Shown in pieces: positions 8,264-16,552 of a stretch of 64,000 nt of DNA. A model generated the notes under the pieces. The model was not told the DNA's origin, ran no database searches, and was given only the letters and a program-made list of their open reading frames with translations. The stretch is taken from NCBI GenBank assembly GCA_035528065.1, contig DATKZH010000247.1, positions 1 through 64,000 on the forward strand, read 5' to 3'. Numbering within the stretch: the first letter of the stretch is position 1; every line of letters starts with the position of its first letter. The DNA is from DATKZH01 sp035528065 (GTDB taxonomy: Bacteria > Planctomycetota > Planctomycetia > Pirellulales > Thermoguttaceae). The translations under genes were made by a program, and so were the position numbers.

Positions 8264-10909
8264 TCACTTCGGGGCGTTCAGGAGCGGCAACGCTTCCGCA
8301 GCCTGCTTCGCCGGGGTGATCGTGAGCGAAAGCGGGTTGGCCGCTGCGCCGTCGCCGCGGATGACGATCAGCTCGGCCTCGGTGGGAGCGGCCAGCGGCA
8401 AGTTGGGCAGCACGAGGCGGACTCCCAGGTCGTACCAGCCGAGGATTTCGGCCTCCATCTCGATCCCGCCCAAGTGCAGAAGCACCTGGCCCGGCTCCGG
8501 GCCGAAACCTTCTCCGGCCAGCACGACTTCGCCGCCCACGGCCGCCGTGGTCGGCTCCAGCTCGAAGGCCGCCGGGTCGACCGGCAGGATCTCCTCCCGG
8601 CGGAGCGTGACGCCGTTGTTCGTCTCCAGGCTCTCCGAGACCTCCCGATTGGCGTCGACGAGCACGTGGAGCGTGGCAAACGGGGCCCGCTCGCCCGGCG
8701 CGGCCACGCCCGTCGGCTGGGCGTCGAAGGGCAGGCGGACGTCGACCGATTGCGTCTCGCCGGGCTGCATCGACGTCACCCGGACCCCCGCTTGCGGCAA
8801 ATTTCCCGCAAGCTTCTCGTCGTCGGAGGCGACCAGGAACACGTCGAACGGCTGGCCGATCGCCGAGTCGCTGTTGTTGCGGAGCCAGACGCGGTAGCGC
8901 GGCCCGAGCTGCTCCTCGGGGTGGCCCGGATCCACGAAGCGAACGGCCATCAGTTGCAGATCGTACTGCGCGCCGACCACCACCCGCTCGACGTCGACCC
9001 ACGTGCCGCAACGGACGGCCGGAAGCGGCACCCACACCGGCACCTCGTAGTAAATCAATCGGGGAGCCGGCACGTAGACCACCGGCCGACACCAGACGGG
9101 CCGAGGGTCCCAAAGCGAATAACCCCGATAGTGCCAGCACCAATCCACCCAGGGACTCCACCGGGGATACCAGCAGTAGCTCGGAAAGTACGACGGCCCC
9201 CAGTAGTGAAACTGGAAACAGCCTTGCACGTACCACGTGCTGACTCGGCCACGGTAGTGATGGTCGACCTGCCAACTGGAATGAGGCGGGCGAAAGAGGT
9301 TGGGTACGTGGGACACGTCTCCGTGCCCTTGTCCGTGCCCATGCCCGTGTCCGTGCCCATGCCCTTGTCCGTGCAGCCCGAGCCGCCGGGCGACGTCCCC
9401 TTTCTGCATCATACGGAACTGGTCGGCGAGCTTGGCCTTCCGCCCGATTTCACCCTCAGTGAGCCGATCCAGGTCGCCCGAGCGGTGCCGCTCCGAGAAC
9501 TGCCGCTTTCCGGGGCTCTCGGGGCCCGGCCTCGCTTCGGCGCGCTCGCCGCGGTGCCGGTCGACGATCTTCATCGGCCGGGAGTGCTCATTGTGGCCGG
9601 GGATCCGCTGCCCAGCGTCGCCCGAGCCGGGAGACCGACCGATGGGACGTCGCTCCGCCGATTGGGCGTCCGGGCCGGATTCGGATGGACGTTTCGCGGA
9701 GGGATGGCCGGGGGACTTGCGGTCCGCTTGTTCGGTGATCCTCTTCCGCACGTCGGACAGCGAGGGCCGCTGGGCCGGCGACTCGATCGCCTCCGGCTTC
9801 GGAACGGTTGGGGCCTTCGAGGCTGGCCCCGCCTTGGGCTTGGCCGTGTCACTCGACCTCGGCGAGGACTGGTCGCGATCGGGCAGCCTCCTGCGAACGT
9901 CCGAGAGCGAAGGCCGGTCGGCCGGCGACCTGACGGAATCGGGATTAGGTGTTTTGGTGCCCGTAGGTCCTCGGGGCGCTGTTGGCCCGACTCCCGTGCT
10001 CGACGGCGGGGAGGCCGCGGACTGCGCTCGCTCCCGGAGCCTTCTGCGAACGTCGGAGAACGCGGGCCGCTCGCTCGGCCGTTTGACCGATTCCGCCGTG
10101 GGCGCTGCCGAGCTCGACGGCGTATGGCTCGCCTCGGGCTTCGCCAGGTCACTTGATGCCGGCGTGGCTCGGACGTTGCCTTCGAGCCTCCTGCGAACGT
10201 CGGAAAGCGAGGCTTGCCCGGCCGACGGGCCCACGTCCAACCGGTTCGAAGACCCCAGACTCGCGGACGGCGTCCTTGCCTCGGATCGGACGCTTGACCC
10301 GTCGAACGTGGGCAGCGTCGCACTCGTGCGATTCGCGCTCGGCAGGGTCGGGGTCGACCGCGTCACACTCGGCCCCCTGGCCGCGGAGGGGCTTGAGCGG
10401 GGTGCGTCGAGCGTCAGGCGGCTGGTGACCGGAGCGTTGAGGCTCGGTGCCCTGAAGCTCGGCGCGGTGGAGGGGCGCCGCGAAGGGCTCGACGACCGGT
10501 AACTCGGCACGCTGCTCGTGGGCCCTCTCGATCGGGGCGCGCTGTAACTCGGCCGGCTCACGCTGGGCCCCATCGAGCTGAGCGACCCGAAGCTGGACCG
10601 AGTCGAACCGGAGCGACTTGGTGTCCGGTAGCTGGGGCTCCTGACGCTGTGACCGCTCGAGCTGATCCCACTTGGCGACCGGGAGCTGGAACGGATGGCG
10701 GAGGACCCGCTCATCGATGAGTGCGAGCCCCGGGACGACAATCCGGAAACCGAGCGTGTTCGTGACGATCCGCCGTGAGATCCCTCCCCGGGAGACTTCG
10801 CCGCGGCCGAGGCAACGGTCATCGCCGTGACGAGCCCGAACACAACGGAGCCAAGCAGCACGCGTCGGCCGCACACAATCCAACCGGTATTGCGAAAGAG
10901 AACGGACAT
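8264..10909 (-). CDS. Large secreted protein: SDVRRRL repeats, His-Gly tract, CARDB and IPT/TIG domains
   Basis: The 881-residue protein has a signal peptide (1-37, core LLGSVVFGLV then ASAAA). A Ser/Arg-rich disordered stretch follows to about residue 230. Then come four ~50-residue units, each with S-D-V-R-[RK]-R-[LI], at 236, 285, 336 and 385. A Gly-His tract (about 516-530) and a Trp/Tyr-rich segment of about 90 residues follow. The C-terminal third holds a CARDB-like domain (VSESLETNNGV) and an IPT/TIG-like domain near 780-870 (PTTAAVGGEVVLAGEGF). These folds usually present adhesive or ligand-binding modules outside the cell. The start at 10909 has GGGGG 7 nt upstream; codons before it are non-coding. 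The His-Gly tract may bind metal. The function is unknown. Confidence 0.8.
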   Translation of the reverse strand: MSVLFRNTGWIVCGRRVLLGSVVFGLVTAMTVASAAAKSPGEGSHGGSSRTRSVSGLSSRGSHSSMSGSSAIRSSSRSPSGISSSGHSVRSPSYRTPSRSGSTRSSFGSLSSMGPSVSRPSYSAPRSRGPTSSVPSYRSSSPSRRPSTAPSFRAPSLNAPVTSRLTLDAPRSSPSAARGPSVTRSTPTLPSANRTSATLPTFDGSSVRSEARTPSASLGSSNRLDVGPSAGQASLSDVRRRLEGNVRATPASSDLAKPEASHTPSSSAAPTAESVKRPSERPAFSDVRRRLRERAQSAASPPSSTGVGPTAPRGPTGTKTPNPDSVRSPADRPSLSDVRRRLPDRDQSSPRSSDTAKPKAGPASKAPTVPKPEAIESPAQRPSLSDVRKRITEQADRKSPGHPSAKRPSESGPDAQSAERRPIGRSPGSGDAGQRIPGHNEHSRPMKIVDRHRGERAEARPGPESPGKRQFSERHRSGDLDRLTEGEIGRKAKLADQFRMMQKGDVARRLGLHGQGHGHGHGHGHGQGHGDVSHVPNLFRPPHSSWQVDHHYRGRVSTWYVQGCFQFHYWGPSYFPSYCWYPRWSPWVDWCWHYRGYSLWDPRPVWCRPVVYVPAPRLIYYEVPVWVPLPAVRCGTWVDVERVVVGAQYDLQLMAVRFVDPGHPEEQLGPRYRVWLRNNSDSAIGQPFDVFLVASDDEKLAGNLPQAGVRVTSMQPGETQSVDVRLPFDAQPTGVAAPGERAPFATLHVLVDANREVSESLETNNGVTLRREEILPVDPAAFELEPTTAAVGGEVVLAGEGFGPEPGQVLLHLGGIEMEAEILGWYDLGVRLVLPNLPLAAPTEAELIVIRGDGAAANPLSLTITPAKQAAEALPLLNAPK

Positions 10910-11024
10910 GGCATTCCCCCCAACGTTAGTGGCAGCGATTTCTGTCCGGCGATTCCCCAGGTAGTGCGGGAGCCAATCCCGTACCGCCACCAACAGAATC
11001 CGTGGCCGTGCCCGGCGGGTCCTC

Positions 11025-11053
11025 CATAACTCATTTTCTATCAAATGGTTATG
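11025..11053. promoter_or_regulatory. AT-rich inverted repeat in divergent promoter region
   Basis: CATAACTCATTT (11025-11036) and AAATGGTTATG (11043-11053) pair over 11 bp with a single bulge, around the loop TCTATC. The patch is strikingly AT-rich against its surroundings and lies about 120 nt upstream of the leftward gene. It could be an operator or a promoter-associated hairpin. Confidence 0.4.
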
Positions 11054-11211
11054 AACTGACAAGGGAGTTCTGGCCTGGTGATCGCTCAGACATGCAGAGC
11101 CGTGAATGTGTCCTCACAATGATTCTGTGGATCACATTGACGACAGGTCCTTACCCGTCTCCCGTTGGGCGACCGGCATGCCGCGTCCGGCTGGGCTCGC
11201 CCTCACAAGGC

Positions 11212-11240
11212 TTCCCTGTCGCCCGGAAAGGGCCTATACT
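11212..11240 (+). promoter_or_regulatory. Possible promoter for basic disordered protein
   Basis: TTCCCT (11212-11217), a 17-nt spacer and TATACT (11235-11240) form a moderate sigma70-like match about 75 nt upstream of the ATG at 11316. Only the -10 is convincing. Confidence 0.35.
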
Positions 11241-11315
11241 ATGGTCTATTCTGCACCGTCTGCTTCGGGCGGCAAGGATAGCCATAACTCCACTAAGAAT
11301 AAAGAGTTGCGACCA

Positions 11316-12455
11316 ATGTCCGATCCTCAGCAACCTGACCACTGGGACGTGCTCGCGAGCGAGATAGGGGCGCCCCCCCCTCCGCCGCAGCAGAAGACCT
11401 CGCGGCACGAGCCAACCGAGGAGAAGAAACCGCCGGAGGACTCGACCCCCGTCCCGTCGTCCAGTACGAAGACTTCGGACGTAGCGCGGGCGGAGAAGCC
11501 GCGACGTGCCCCCGCCGACTGGTCTCGAATCGCTGAGGAGTTGGGGGTCGAGTCTCGGGAGGAAGCTGCACAGCCAGCGAATAGGGAAGGCGACTCTCCG
11601 CTTCCGGTCGATCTGGCGGAGACTCTCGATGAGGCGAAAGAAGTGCGGCGCGAGCCGGGATCGCCCTTCGGACCGTCCGCTGCACCCGAATCGCCAGCCC
11701 CGGATGCGGGACCGACAGCCGCTGCCGTTGGCCCGCCGGAGCCAGAGGTCGGGTGGGCGGAAGCTTCCTCCGAATCGCCGGGACCCGTCGTCGAAGCGAC
11801 GGGCACCGACCTGGTACCGGCGGGTGCGGAGGCCAGGCTGCCTGGGTTTTCGGACCAGCGGGCACGTCCTCCTGCCGAGCGGGAGGAGACAACAACGGGT
11901 CGTAAACGGCGCAAGCGTCGCCATAAGGCCAAGCAGGTCGGCGGCGAGAAGCCTGCCGAGGAACCTGTGGAGGAAGCCGCGTCCAGTGGGGCACCGGACG
12001 GAGCCGCGGGGACCGATACGTCGCCGCTTGACGAGGAATCGAAGGAGCGACCCAAGCGTCGCCGGCGTCGCCGCAGCTCGTCCCGGAAGAAGGCCGCCGG
12101 TCGCAAGGACGACGAGTCGGCCGAATCGGGAAGCGAGCAAGAGCTTGCTGCGGCACGGGAGGACCTGGAGAGCGTGAGCGAGGTCGCCGCCGAGACGGAC
12201 GAAGAAGAGCCCGACGCGCAAGGCGAGCCGAGCGACCGGGAGACAGCGAAGGCGGACAGGGCATCCCAGCCGGCCAAGGGGGGGCACCGCGGCATCCCCA
12301 CCTGGCAGGAGGCGGTCGGGGTCGTCATTTCCGCGAACATGGAGTCTAGGGAGAAACGCCCTAGCAGCACGTCCTCCTCGCGGTCGCGCGGCGCACGCGG
12401 TCGATCCGGACGCGGTGGATCCGGACGTGGTCGGTCCGGCGACAAGGCAAGCTGA
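11316..12455 (+). CDS. Disordered, highly basic/acidic protein with RG-rich tail
   Basis: The 379-residue protein is cytoplasmic (no signal or membrane segment) and mostly low complexity. It opens with a short ordered-looking phrase, DHWDVLASEIGAP (8-20). A similar phrase recurs later (DWSRIAEELGVE), which suggests a repeated short helix. The middle has basic clusters (GRKRRKRRHKAK and PKRRRRRRSSSRKK) alternating with acidic stretches. Near the end is a well-ordered piece, IPTWQEAVGVVISANMESR, followed by an Arg/Gly/Ser tail typical of RNA-binding disordered regions. I do not recognise a named family. Nucleic-acid binding is inferred from composition only. The ATG at 11316 is preferred because upstream codons show no coding character. 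The flavoenzyme gene follows 136 nt downstream. Confidence 0.7.
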   Translation: MSDPQQPDHWDVLASEIGAPPPPPQQKTSRHEPTEEKKPPEDSTPVPSSSTKTSDVARAEKPRRAPADWSRIAEELGVESREEAAQPANREGDSPLPVDLAETLDEAKEVRREPGSPFGPSAAPESPAPDAGPTAAAVGPPEPEVGWAEASSESPGPVVEATGTDLVPAGAEARLPGFSDQRARPPAEREETTTGRKRRKRRHKAKQVGGEKPAEEPVEEAASSGAPDGAAGTDTSPLDEESKERPKRRRRRRSSSRKKAAGRKDDESAESGSEQELAAAREDLESVSEVAAETDEEEPDAQGEPSDRETAKADRASQPAKGGHRGIPTWQEAVGVVISANMESREKRPSSTSSSRSRGARGRSGRGGSGRGRSGDKAS

Positions 12456-12591
12456 GGCACGATCGCGATCACGGCCTTCCTGTTGCTTGCGCCGTCTGTT
12501 TCCCGTGCTTGACGGCCTTTTGTGGTACACGTCCGAAGCGGACGGCGTGCCCGACTCCCTTGACGCGCGCGATACTCTCCCGCAGGCAACC

Positions 12592-15225
12592 ATGTCGAAA
12601 CACAGACGATTCCACCTCAAAGACCTCGACCTGCTGCGCGACGAGCTGGCCCAACTCGGGCTTAGCCTGCCGATCGAAGAAGACTTTTCGATCCTGGGCG
12701 AGCCGGTGACGATCGGCCCTCACGAGACGCCGAACCGCTTCGTCGTCCAGCCCATGGAGGGGTTCGACGCGGTCGACGACGGGACGCCCGGCGAGTTGAG
12801 CTTCCGTCGCTACCGGCGCTATGCAGAAGGCGGCTCGGGCCTGCTCTGGTTCGAGGCCACGGCCGTCCTCGGCGAGGCCCGATCCAACCCGCACCAGGCC
12901 TGGCTGAACTCGGGCAACGTCGACACCTATGCCCGCCTCGTCGACAACACGCGGCGTGCCGCCCGCCAAGCGTTCGGACACGAGCTGGTGCTGATAGTGC
13001 AGTTGACGCATTCGGGGCGATACAGCAAGCCGACGGGCATGCCGCGCCCGATCATCGCCCACCGCAGCGCCGTGCTCGATCCGAAGCACGATTTGCCGGA
13101 GGACTACCCCCTGGTGACCGACGAGTACCTGGACCGTTTGCAGGATACGTACGTCGAGGCGGCGAGGCTGGCCGCGCGGGCCGGCTTCGACGGCGTGGAC
13201 CTCAAGAGCTGTCACCGCTATATCGTTTCGGAGCTGTTGGCCTCGCACACCCGGGAAGGCAAATACGGCGGAACGCTGCAAAACCGCACGCGTCTTCTGC
13301 GGGAGTCGTTGGAGAGGATCCGCGAGGCGGTTCCCGAGGTGTTCGTCACCACGCGGATGAACGTTTACGATGCCATCCCCTACCCCTACGGGTTCGGCGT
13401 CGATCGCGATGACTACCAAGTTCCCGACCTCAGCGAGCCGATCGAGGTTATCCGCCAACTCATCGCGATCGGCATTCCGCTCGTCAACGTGACCATCGGC
13501 AACCCGTACTACAATCCGCACTACGGCCGGCCGTACGATCGTCCGGTGGCGGGTGGGAGCGCTCCCGAAGAGCATCCGCTGGCGGGCGTGGTGCGGTTTG
13601 CCAACATCACGCGCACGATCCAGGAGACGTTTCCCGACTTGCCCGTCATCGCGTCCGGGTACAGTTGGCTTCGGCACCTGATGCCTTACGTTGCGGCCGG
13701 CGTGATTCGGTCGAAATGGGCGACGCTGGTGGGCCAAGGCCGTGGGGCGTTCGCCTATCCCGACTCGGTCATGGACGTTCTCACCAAGGGGCGGATGGAC
13801 CCGGCAAAGACGTGCGTCACGTGCTCCGGCTGCTCGCAGATCATGCGCGACGGCACGATGACCGGCTGCGTGGTCCGCGACGGCGAGATCTACGGCCCCC
13901 AGTACAAGCTCGGCCGCCGCTTCGCGCTGGACCACCTCCGCGAGCAGGCCCGGCGGTGTCAGGACTGCGAGTTCGCCACCTGCACGGCCAATTGCCCGGC
14001 GCACGTCGATGTGCCGGCGTTCGTCCGGGCGTTTGCCGAGGGGGATATCGGGAGGGCTTACGACGTCCTGCGCGACTCGAACGTGCTGCCGGAGATGTGT
14101 GCGTACGTCTGTCCCTCGGAAGTGCAATGCGAGGGGGGCTGCCTGGAGCGGATCTTCTCGGAGCACGCGATCCCCATCCGCGACGTCCAGCTTGTGGTGA
14201 GCCGAATCGCACGGCGGGAAGGGCTGGTGGGCGTGCGTCTGCCGGCGGCGACGTCGGGGCGTCGGGTGGCCGTGGTGGGCGGCGGGCCGGCCGCGCTTGG
14301 CTGCGCGATCCGACTGCTGGAGAAGGGGCACGACGTCACTTTGTTCGAGAAGGGCGACCGGCTCGGGGGCACCCCGGATTGCATCATCCCCGGTGCCCGC
14401 TACGACGATGCCTCGGCGGAAGTCGACGCAATCCTCGCCCCGGCAATCGCCGCCGGACGGATCGAAATCAAGCTCGGCCACGCGCTGGGACAACAGGTCT
14501 CGCTTAGGGAGCTGCGGGAGGGGTACGACGCTGTGTTTCTGGGCTTGGGGCTGGCGAGGTCCGCGTCCTTGGGCGAGGCCGACGGCGTGGTCGACGCAAT
14601 CGTCTATCTCAGGCGGGCAAAGCAGGGCAAGATCAAGTCGGCGGGCGAGAAGGTCGCCGTCCTCGGGGGCGGCAACACGGCCATGGACGCCGCCGCCACC
14701 GCCAAAGAGCTGGGCGCCAAAGACGTTTACGTCGTCTACCGCCGCTCGTTCGCCGAGATGCCCGCCTGGCCCGGCGAACGCGACCAGGTGCTCAAGCTCG
14801 GCTGTCACCTGCTCATCCTCACGCAGCCCGTCGGCTACGAGACCGACGACTCCGGCAAGCTGACCGGCCTTCGCGTGGCCCGCACCGACCTGGGGCCGCC
14901 CGACGATTCGGGACGCCGCTCGCCGAGCGTCGTCCCCGATACCGAGAGCGTGATGGCGGTCGACCTGGTCATCGAGGCTTTGGGCCAGGGCATTCCTGCC
15001 GGCCTGCGCAAGGCCCTCAGTGACGTCGATCTGACGGAGCATGGGCTGGTGGCCACGCCGCCGGACTCTCAGGCCACGTCGGTGGGGGGCGTGTTTGCCG
15101 GCGGCGACCTCGTCAACGGCGGCACCACGGCGGTCCAAGGGATTGCGGAGGGGATGCGCGCGGCCGAGGAGATCGACCGGCGTCTTCGATCGTCCACCCT
15201 GGCGGCCGGATCGCCCACTCCATGA
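12592..15225 (+). CDS. Fused OYE-type flavin reductase and GltD-type NAD(P)H:flavin oxidoreductase
   Basis: One 877-residue polypeptide joins two redox modules. Residues ~40-400 form an FMN-binding TIM barrel of the Old Yellow Enzyme/2,4-dienoyl-CoA reductase class (QLTHSGRYS at 138-146). A 4Fe-4S motif follows, with C408, C411, C414 and C426. The second module resembles the GltD small subunit and dihydropyrimidine dehydrogenase N-terminus. Its Fer4_20 cysteines are C456, C459, C464 and C468, with more at 503-517. It has FAD motif GGGPAALG (563-570) and an NAD(P)H motif GGGNTAMDAA. Electrons probably run NAD(P)H to FAD to Fe-S to FMN to an enoate-like substrate, which is not identifiable. The start at 12592 precedes the first conserved helix; upstream codons overlap the previous gene and look spurious. 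Confidence 0.85.
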   Translation: MSKHRRFHLKDLDLLRDELAQLGLSLPIEEDFSILGEPVTIGPHETPNRFVVQPMEGFDAVDDGTPGELSFRRYRRYAEGGSGLLWFEATAVLGEARSNPHQAWLNSGNVDTYARLVDNTRRAARQAFGHELVLIVQLTHSGRYSKPTGMPRPIIAHRSAVLDPKHDLPEDYPLVTDEYLDRLQDTYVEAARLAARAGFDGVDLKSCHRYIVSELLASHTREGKYGGTLQNRTRLLRESLERIREAVPEVFVTTRMNVYDAIPYPYGFGVDRDDYQVPDLSEPIEVIRQLIAIGIPLVNVTIGNPYYNPHYGRPYDRPVAGGSAPEEHPLAGVVRFANITRTIQETFPDLPVIASGYSWLRHLMPYVAAGVIRSKWATLVGQGRGAFAYPDSVMDVLTKGRMDPAKTCVTCSGCSQIMRDGTMTGCVVRDGEIYGPQYKLGRRFALDHLREQARRCQDCEFATCTANCPAHVDVPAFVRAFAEGDIGRAYDVLRDSNVLPEMCAYVCPSEVQCEGGCLERIFSEHAIPIRDVQLVVSRIARREGLVGVRLPAATSGRRVAVVGGGPAALGCAIRLLEKGHDVTLFEKGDRLGGTPDCIIPGARYDDASAEVDAILAPAIAAGRIEIKLGHALGQQVSLRELREGYDAVFLGLGLARSASLGEADGVVDAIVYLRRAKQGKIKSAGEKVAVLGGGNTAMDAAATAKELGAKDVYVVYRRSFAEMPAWPGERDQVLKLGCHLLILTQPVGYETDDSGKLTGLRVARTDLGPPDDSGRRSPSVVPDTESVMAVDLVIEALGQGIPAGLRKALSDVDLTEHGLVATPPDSQATSVGGVFAGGDLVNGGTTAVQGIAEGMRAAEEIDRRLRSSTLAAGSPTP

Positions 15226-15769
15226 GATTCTGAGATGCGACCGGGGCGCCGAGCGTTCGGCCGATTCCGCTGCATTCTGTAGTCTTCGCATGCGTGCCAA
15301 AGCGCGTGAACCGGTGCGTTTGCCCGGATCACCCATCTCTGATAATCGGACGAGTTCGCCGCAAGACGGGGGCACGGCGGATCGACCTCTCGATTGTCGT
15401 TTCCCGGCACACCGGGCTTCTCGCGTCACCCACGTTCCGGCCTCCGTCGCGTCCCTGATGGGCCCGCCCTCGCCTCAAACCGCTTCAGGTGTTGCAGAAT
15501 AATACACTCGGAGCGGTAAGGTAGCCGCGCTTGACCCGGAGCCCGGCCAAAGCGCATCGTCTGCCATAAGTCGTTGCGAGATATAGCATTTCCTAGTTCT
15601 GCTGGCGATATCGTGCAGATTTGACGGCCATGGCACGGGGGCTGCATAAGGAGGGGCCGCACGATGATCGCCGCTCGGTGGCATCGAGCCGAGTTGGGCA
15701 GTCATTTCCGTCATCCGTTGGTTGCAGGCGTGGTGGGCATCGGAAAACGGAAAAGAGGAGGCACTTGCG
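15226..15769. other. Long leader/intergenic region before the XRE-like regulator
   Basis: About 540 nt without a clear gene. It contains a strong Shine-Dalgarno (AAGGAGGGG, 15648-15656) 7 nt before an ATG at 15664. That ATG opens a frame running out of phase through the regulator gene. No good promoter pair was found. Confidence 0.5.
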
Positions 15770-16303
15770 ATGAGTACTGTGGTTACCAATCTTCCCGAGA
15801 CGGGCAGTCAATCCGCGGTGGTTGCGCTGCCCGCCCCCGACCGCCGGTTGCACCGGCTGGCGACCGTTCGCCGGCAAGAAGGCATCTCGCGGCGTACGGT
15901 AGCGCGTCGCCTGAACACCACGATCAGCGACGTGAAGCGGCAGGAGGACGAGGCGGGCGACTTGTCGTTGAGCACTTTGTACAAGTGGCAGGAGGCGCTG
16001 GAGGTACCGGTGTCGGAGCTGTTGGTCGATTCGGACGAGCCGTTGTCTTCCCCGGTGAGGAATCGGGCCAAGCTGCTGCGGATCATGAAGACCGCCGTGA
16101 CGATCTTGGAGCGGACCCGGCAGACGCCCATCCGTCGGATGGCCCAGACGCTCGTCGACCAGTTGGTCGAGCTGATGCCGGAGCTGGAGGGCGTCGGTCC
16201 CTGGCCGGCGGTGGGCAAGAGCCGGCTGCCCAGCGACTACGGCCAGGTCGTGCACCGCCGAATGCCCGACGAGTTTTTCATGGACTGCGGTGAGTCGGAC
16301 TAA
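15770..16303 (+). CDS. XRE-like helix-turn-helix regulator
   Basis: The 177-residue protein has a Cro/C1-type HTH at about residues 28-85: RRQEGISRRTVARRL (recognition region), ISDVKRQED, then LSTLYKWQEALEVPVSELL. The C-terminal half has a conserved-looking segment (PIRRMAQTLVDQLVELMPEL) ending in an acidic tail, possibly for dimerisation or partner binding. The start at 15770 is fixed by AGGAGG 8 nt upstream. It stands alone between two long intergenic spaces and has no paired gene, so a toxin-antitoxin role is not suggested. The targets are unknown. The nearby upstream second SD/ATG may affect its translation. Confidence 0.8.
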   Translation: MSTVVTNLPETGSQSAVVALPAPDRRLHRLATVRRQEGISRRTVARRLNTTISDVKRQEDEAGDLSLSTLYKWQEALEVPVSELLVDSDEPLSSPVRNRAKLLRIMKTAVTILERTRQTPIRRMAQTLVDQLVELMPELEGVGPWPAVGKSRLPSDYGQVVHRRMPDEFFMDCGESD

Positions 16304-16344
16304 CCGCGTTTCGACTCCGCTGGTCCTGCAACGTCTGCCAACAC

Positions 16345-16372
16345 CAACCCGAAGCGCCAGCGAGGAGCGCCG
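16345..16372. repeat. Short intergenic repeat of a type common in planctomycetes
   Basis: The stretch around AACCCGAAGCGCCAGCGAGG recalls a motif I associate with intergenic DNA of Pirellula-like genomes. It is present once here, so the repeat status is from memory, not from this window. Confidence 0.3.
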
Positions 16373-16533
16373 AAACCGGCCTCGGTCCCTCGCTCGTCCG
16401 CTAGATTCTCTCGCGTCGGGTGCCGCGCTCGTGTCGAATCGCTTGAGCGGCTCGTCCTCAGAAGGTCCACGTAGCCCGAAGGCAGCGCGGCCTCTCTCGC
16501 CGCCGGCTCGCCTTCTTCTCCGGAGCGGACCGG

Positions 16534-16539
16534 CGTAGA
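16534..16539 (+). promoter_or_regulatory. -10-like element before mfd
   Basis: TAGAAT sits 13 nt before the mfd ATG. If used, the transcript would be nearly leaderless. No matching -35 is clear. Confidence 0.25.
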
Positions 16540-16552
16540 ATGATTCCAGATC

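Larger units (their letters stand above)
10910..11315. other. Divergent intergenic region
   Basis: Separates the leftward repeat protein from the rightward basic protein. It holds an AT-rich inverted repeat (11025-11053) and a possible + strand promoter (11212-11240), both listed separately. No gene is supported here. Confidence 0.55.

Noticed and set aside
8117..10156. Long + strand frame opposite the repeat protein
   Set aside because: Antisense to a gene with signal peptide, repeats and CARDB/TIG domains; no domain is visible.
12469..15429. Long minus-strand open frame opposite the flavoenzyme
   Set aside because: The + strand protein has multiple conserved Fe-S, FAD and NAD(P)H motifs. 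The antisense frame has none and extends into non-coding DNA.
15664..16293. 209-codon frame overlapping the XRE-like gene as a separate protein
   Set aside because: Its body is a shadow of the regulator. Only its start region is kept, as a finding about translation.
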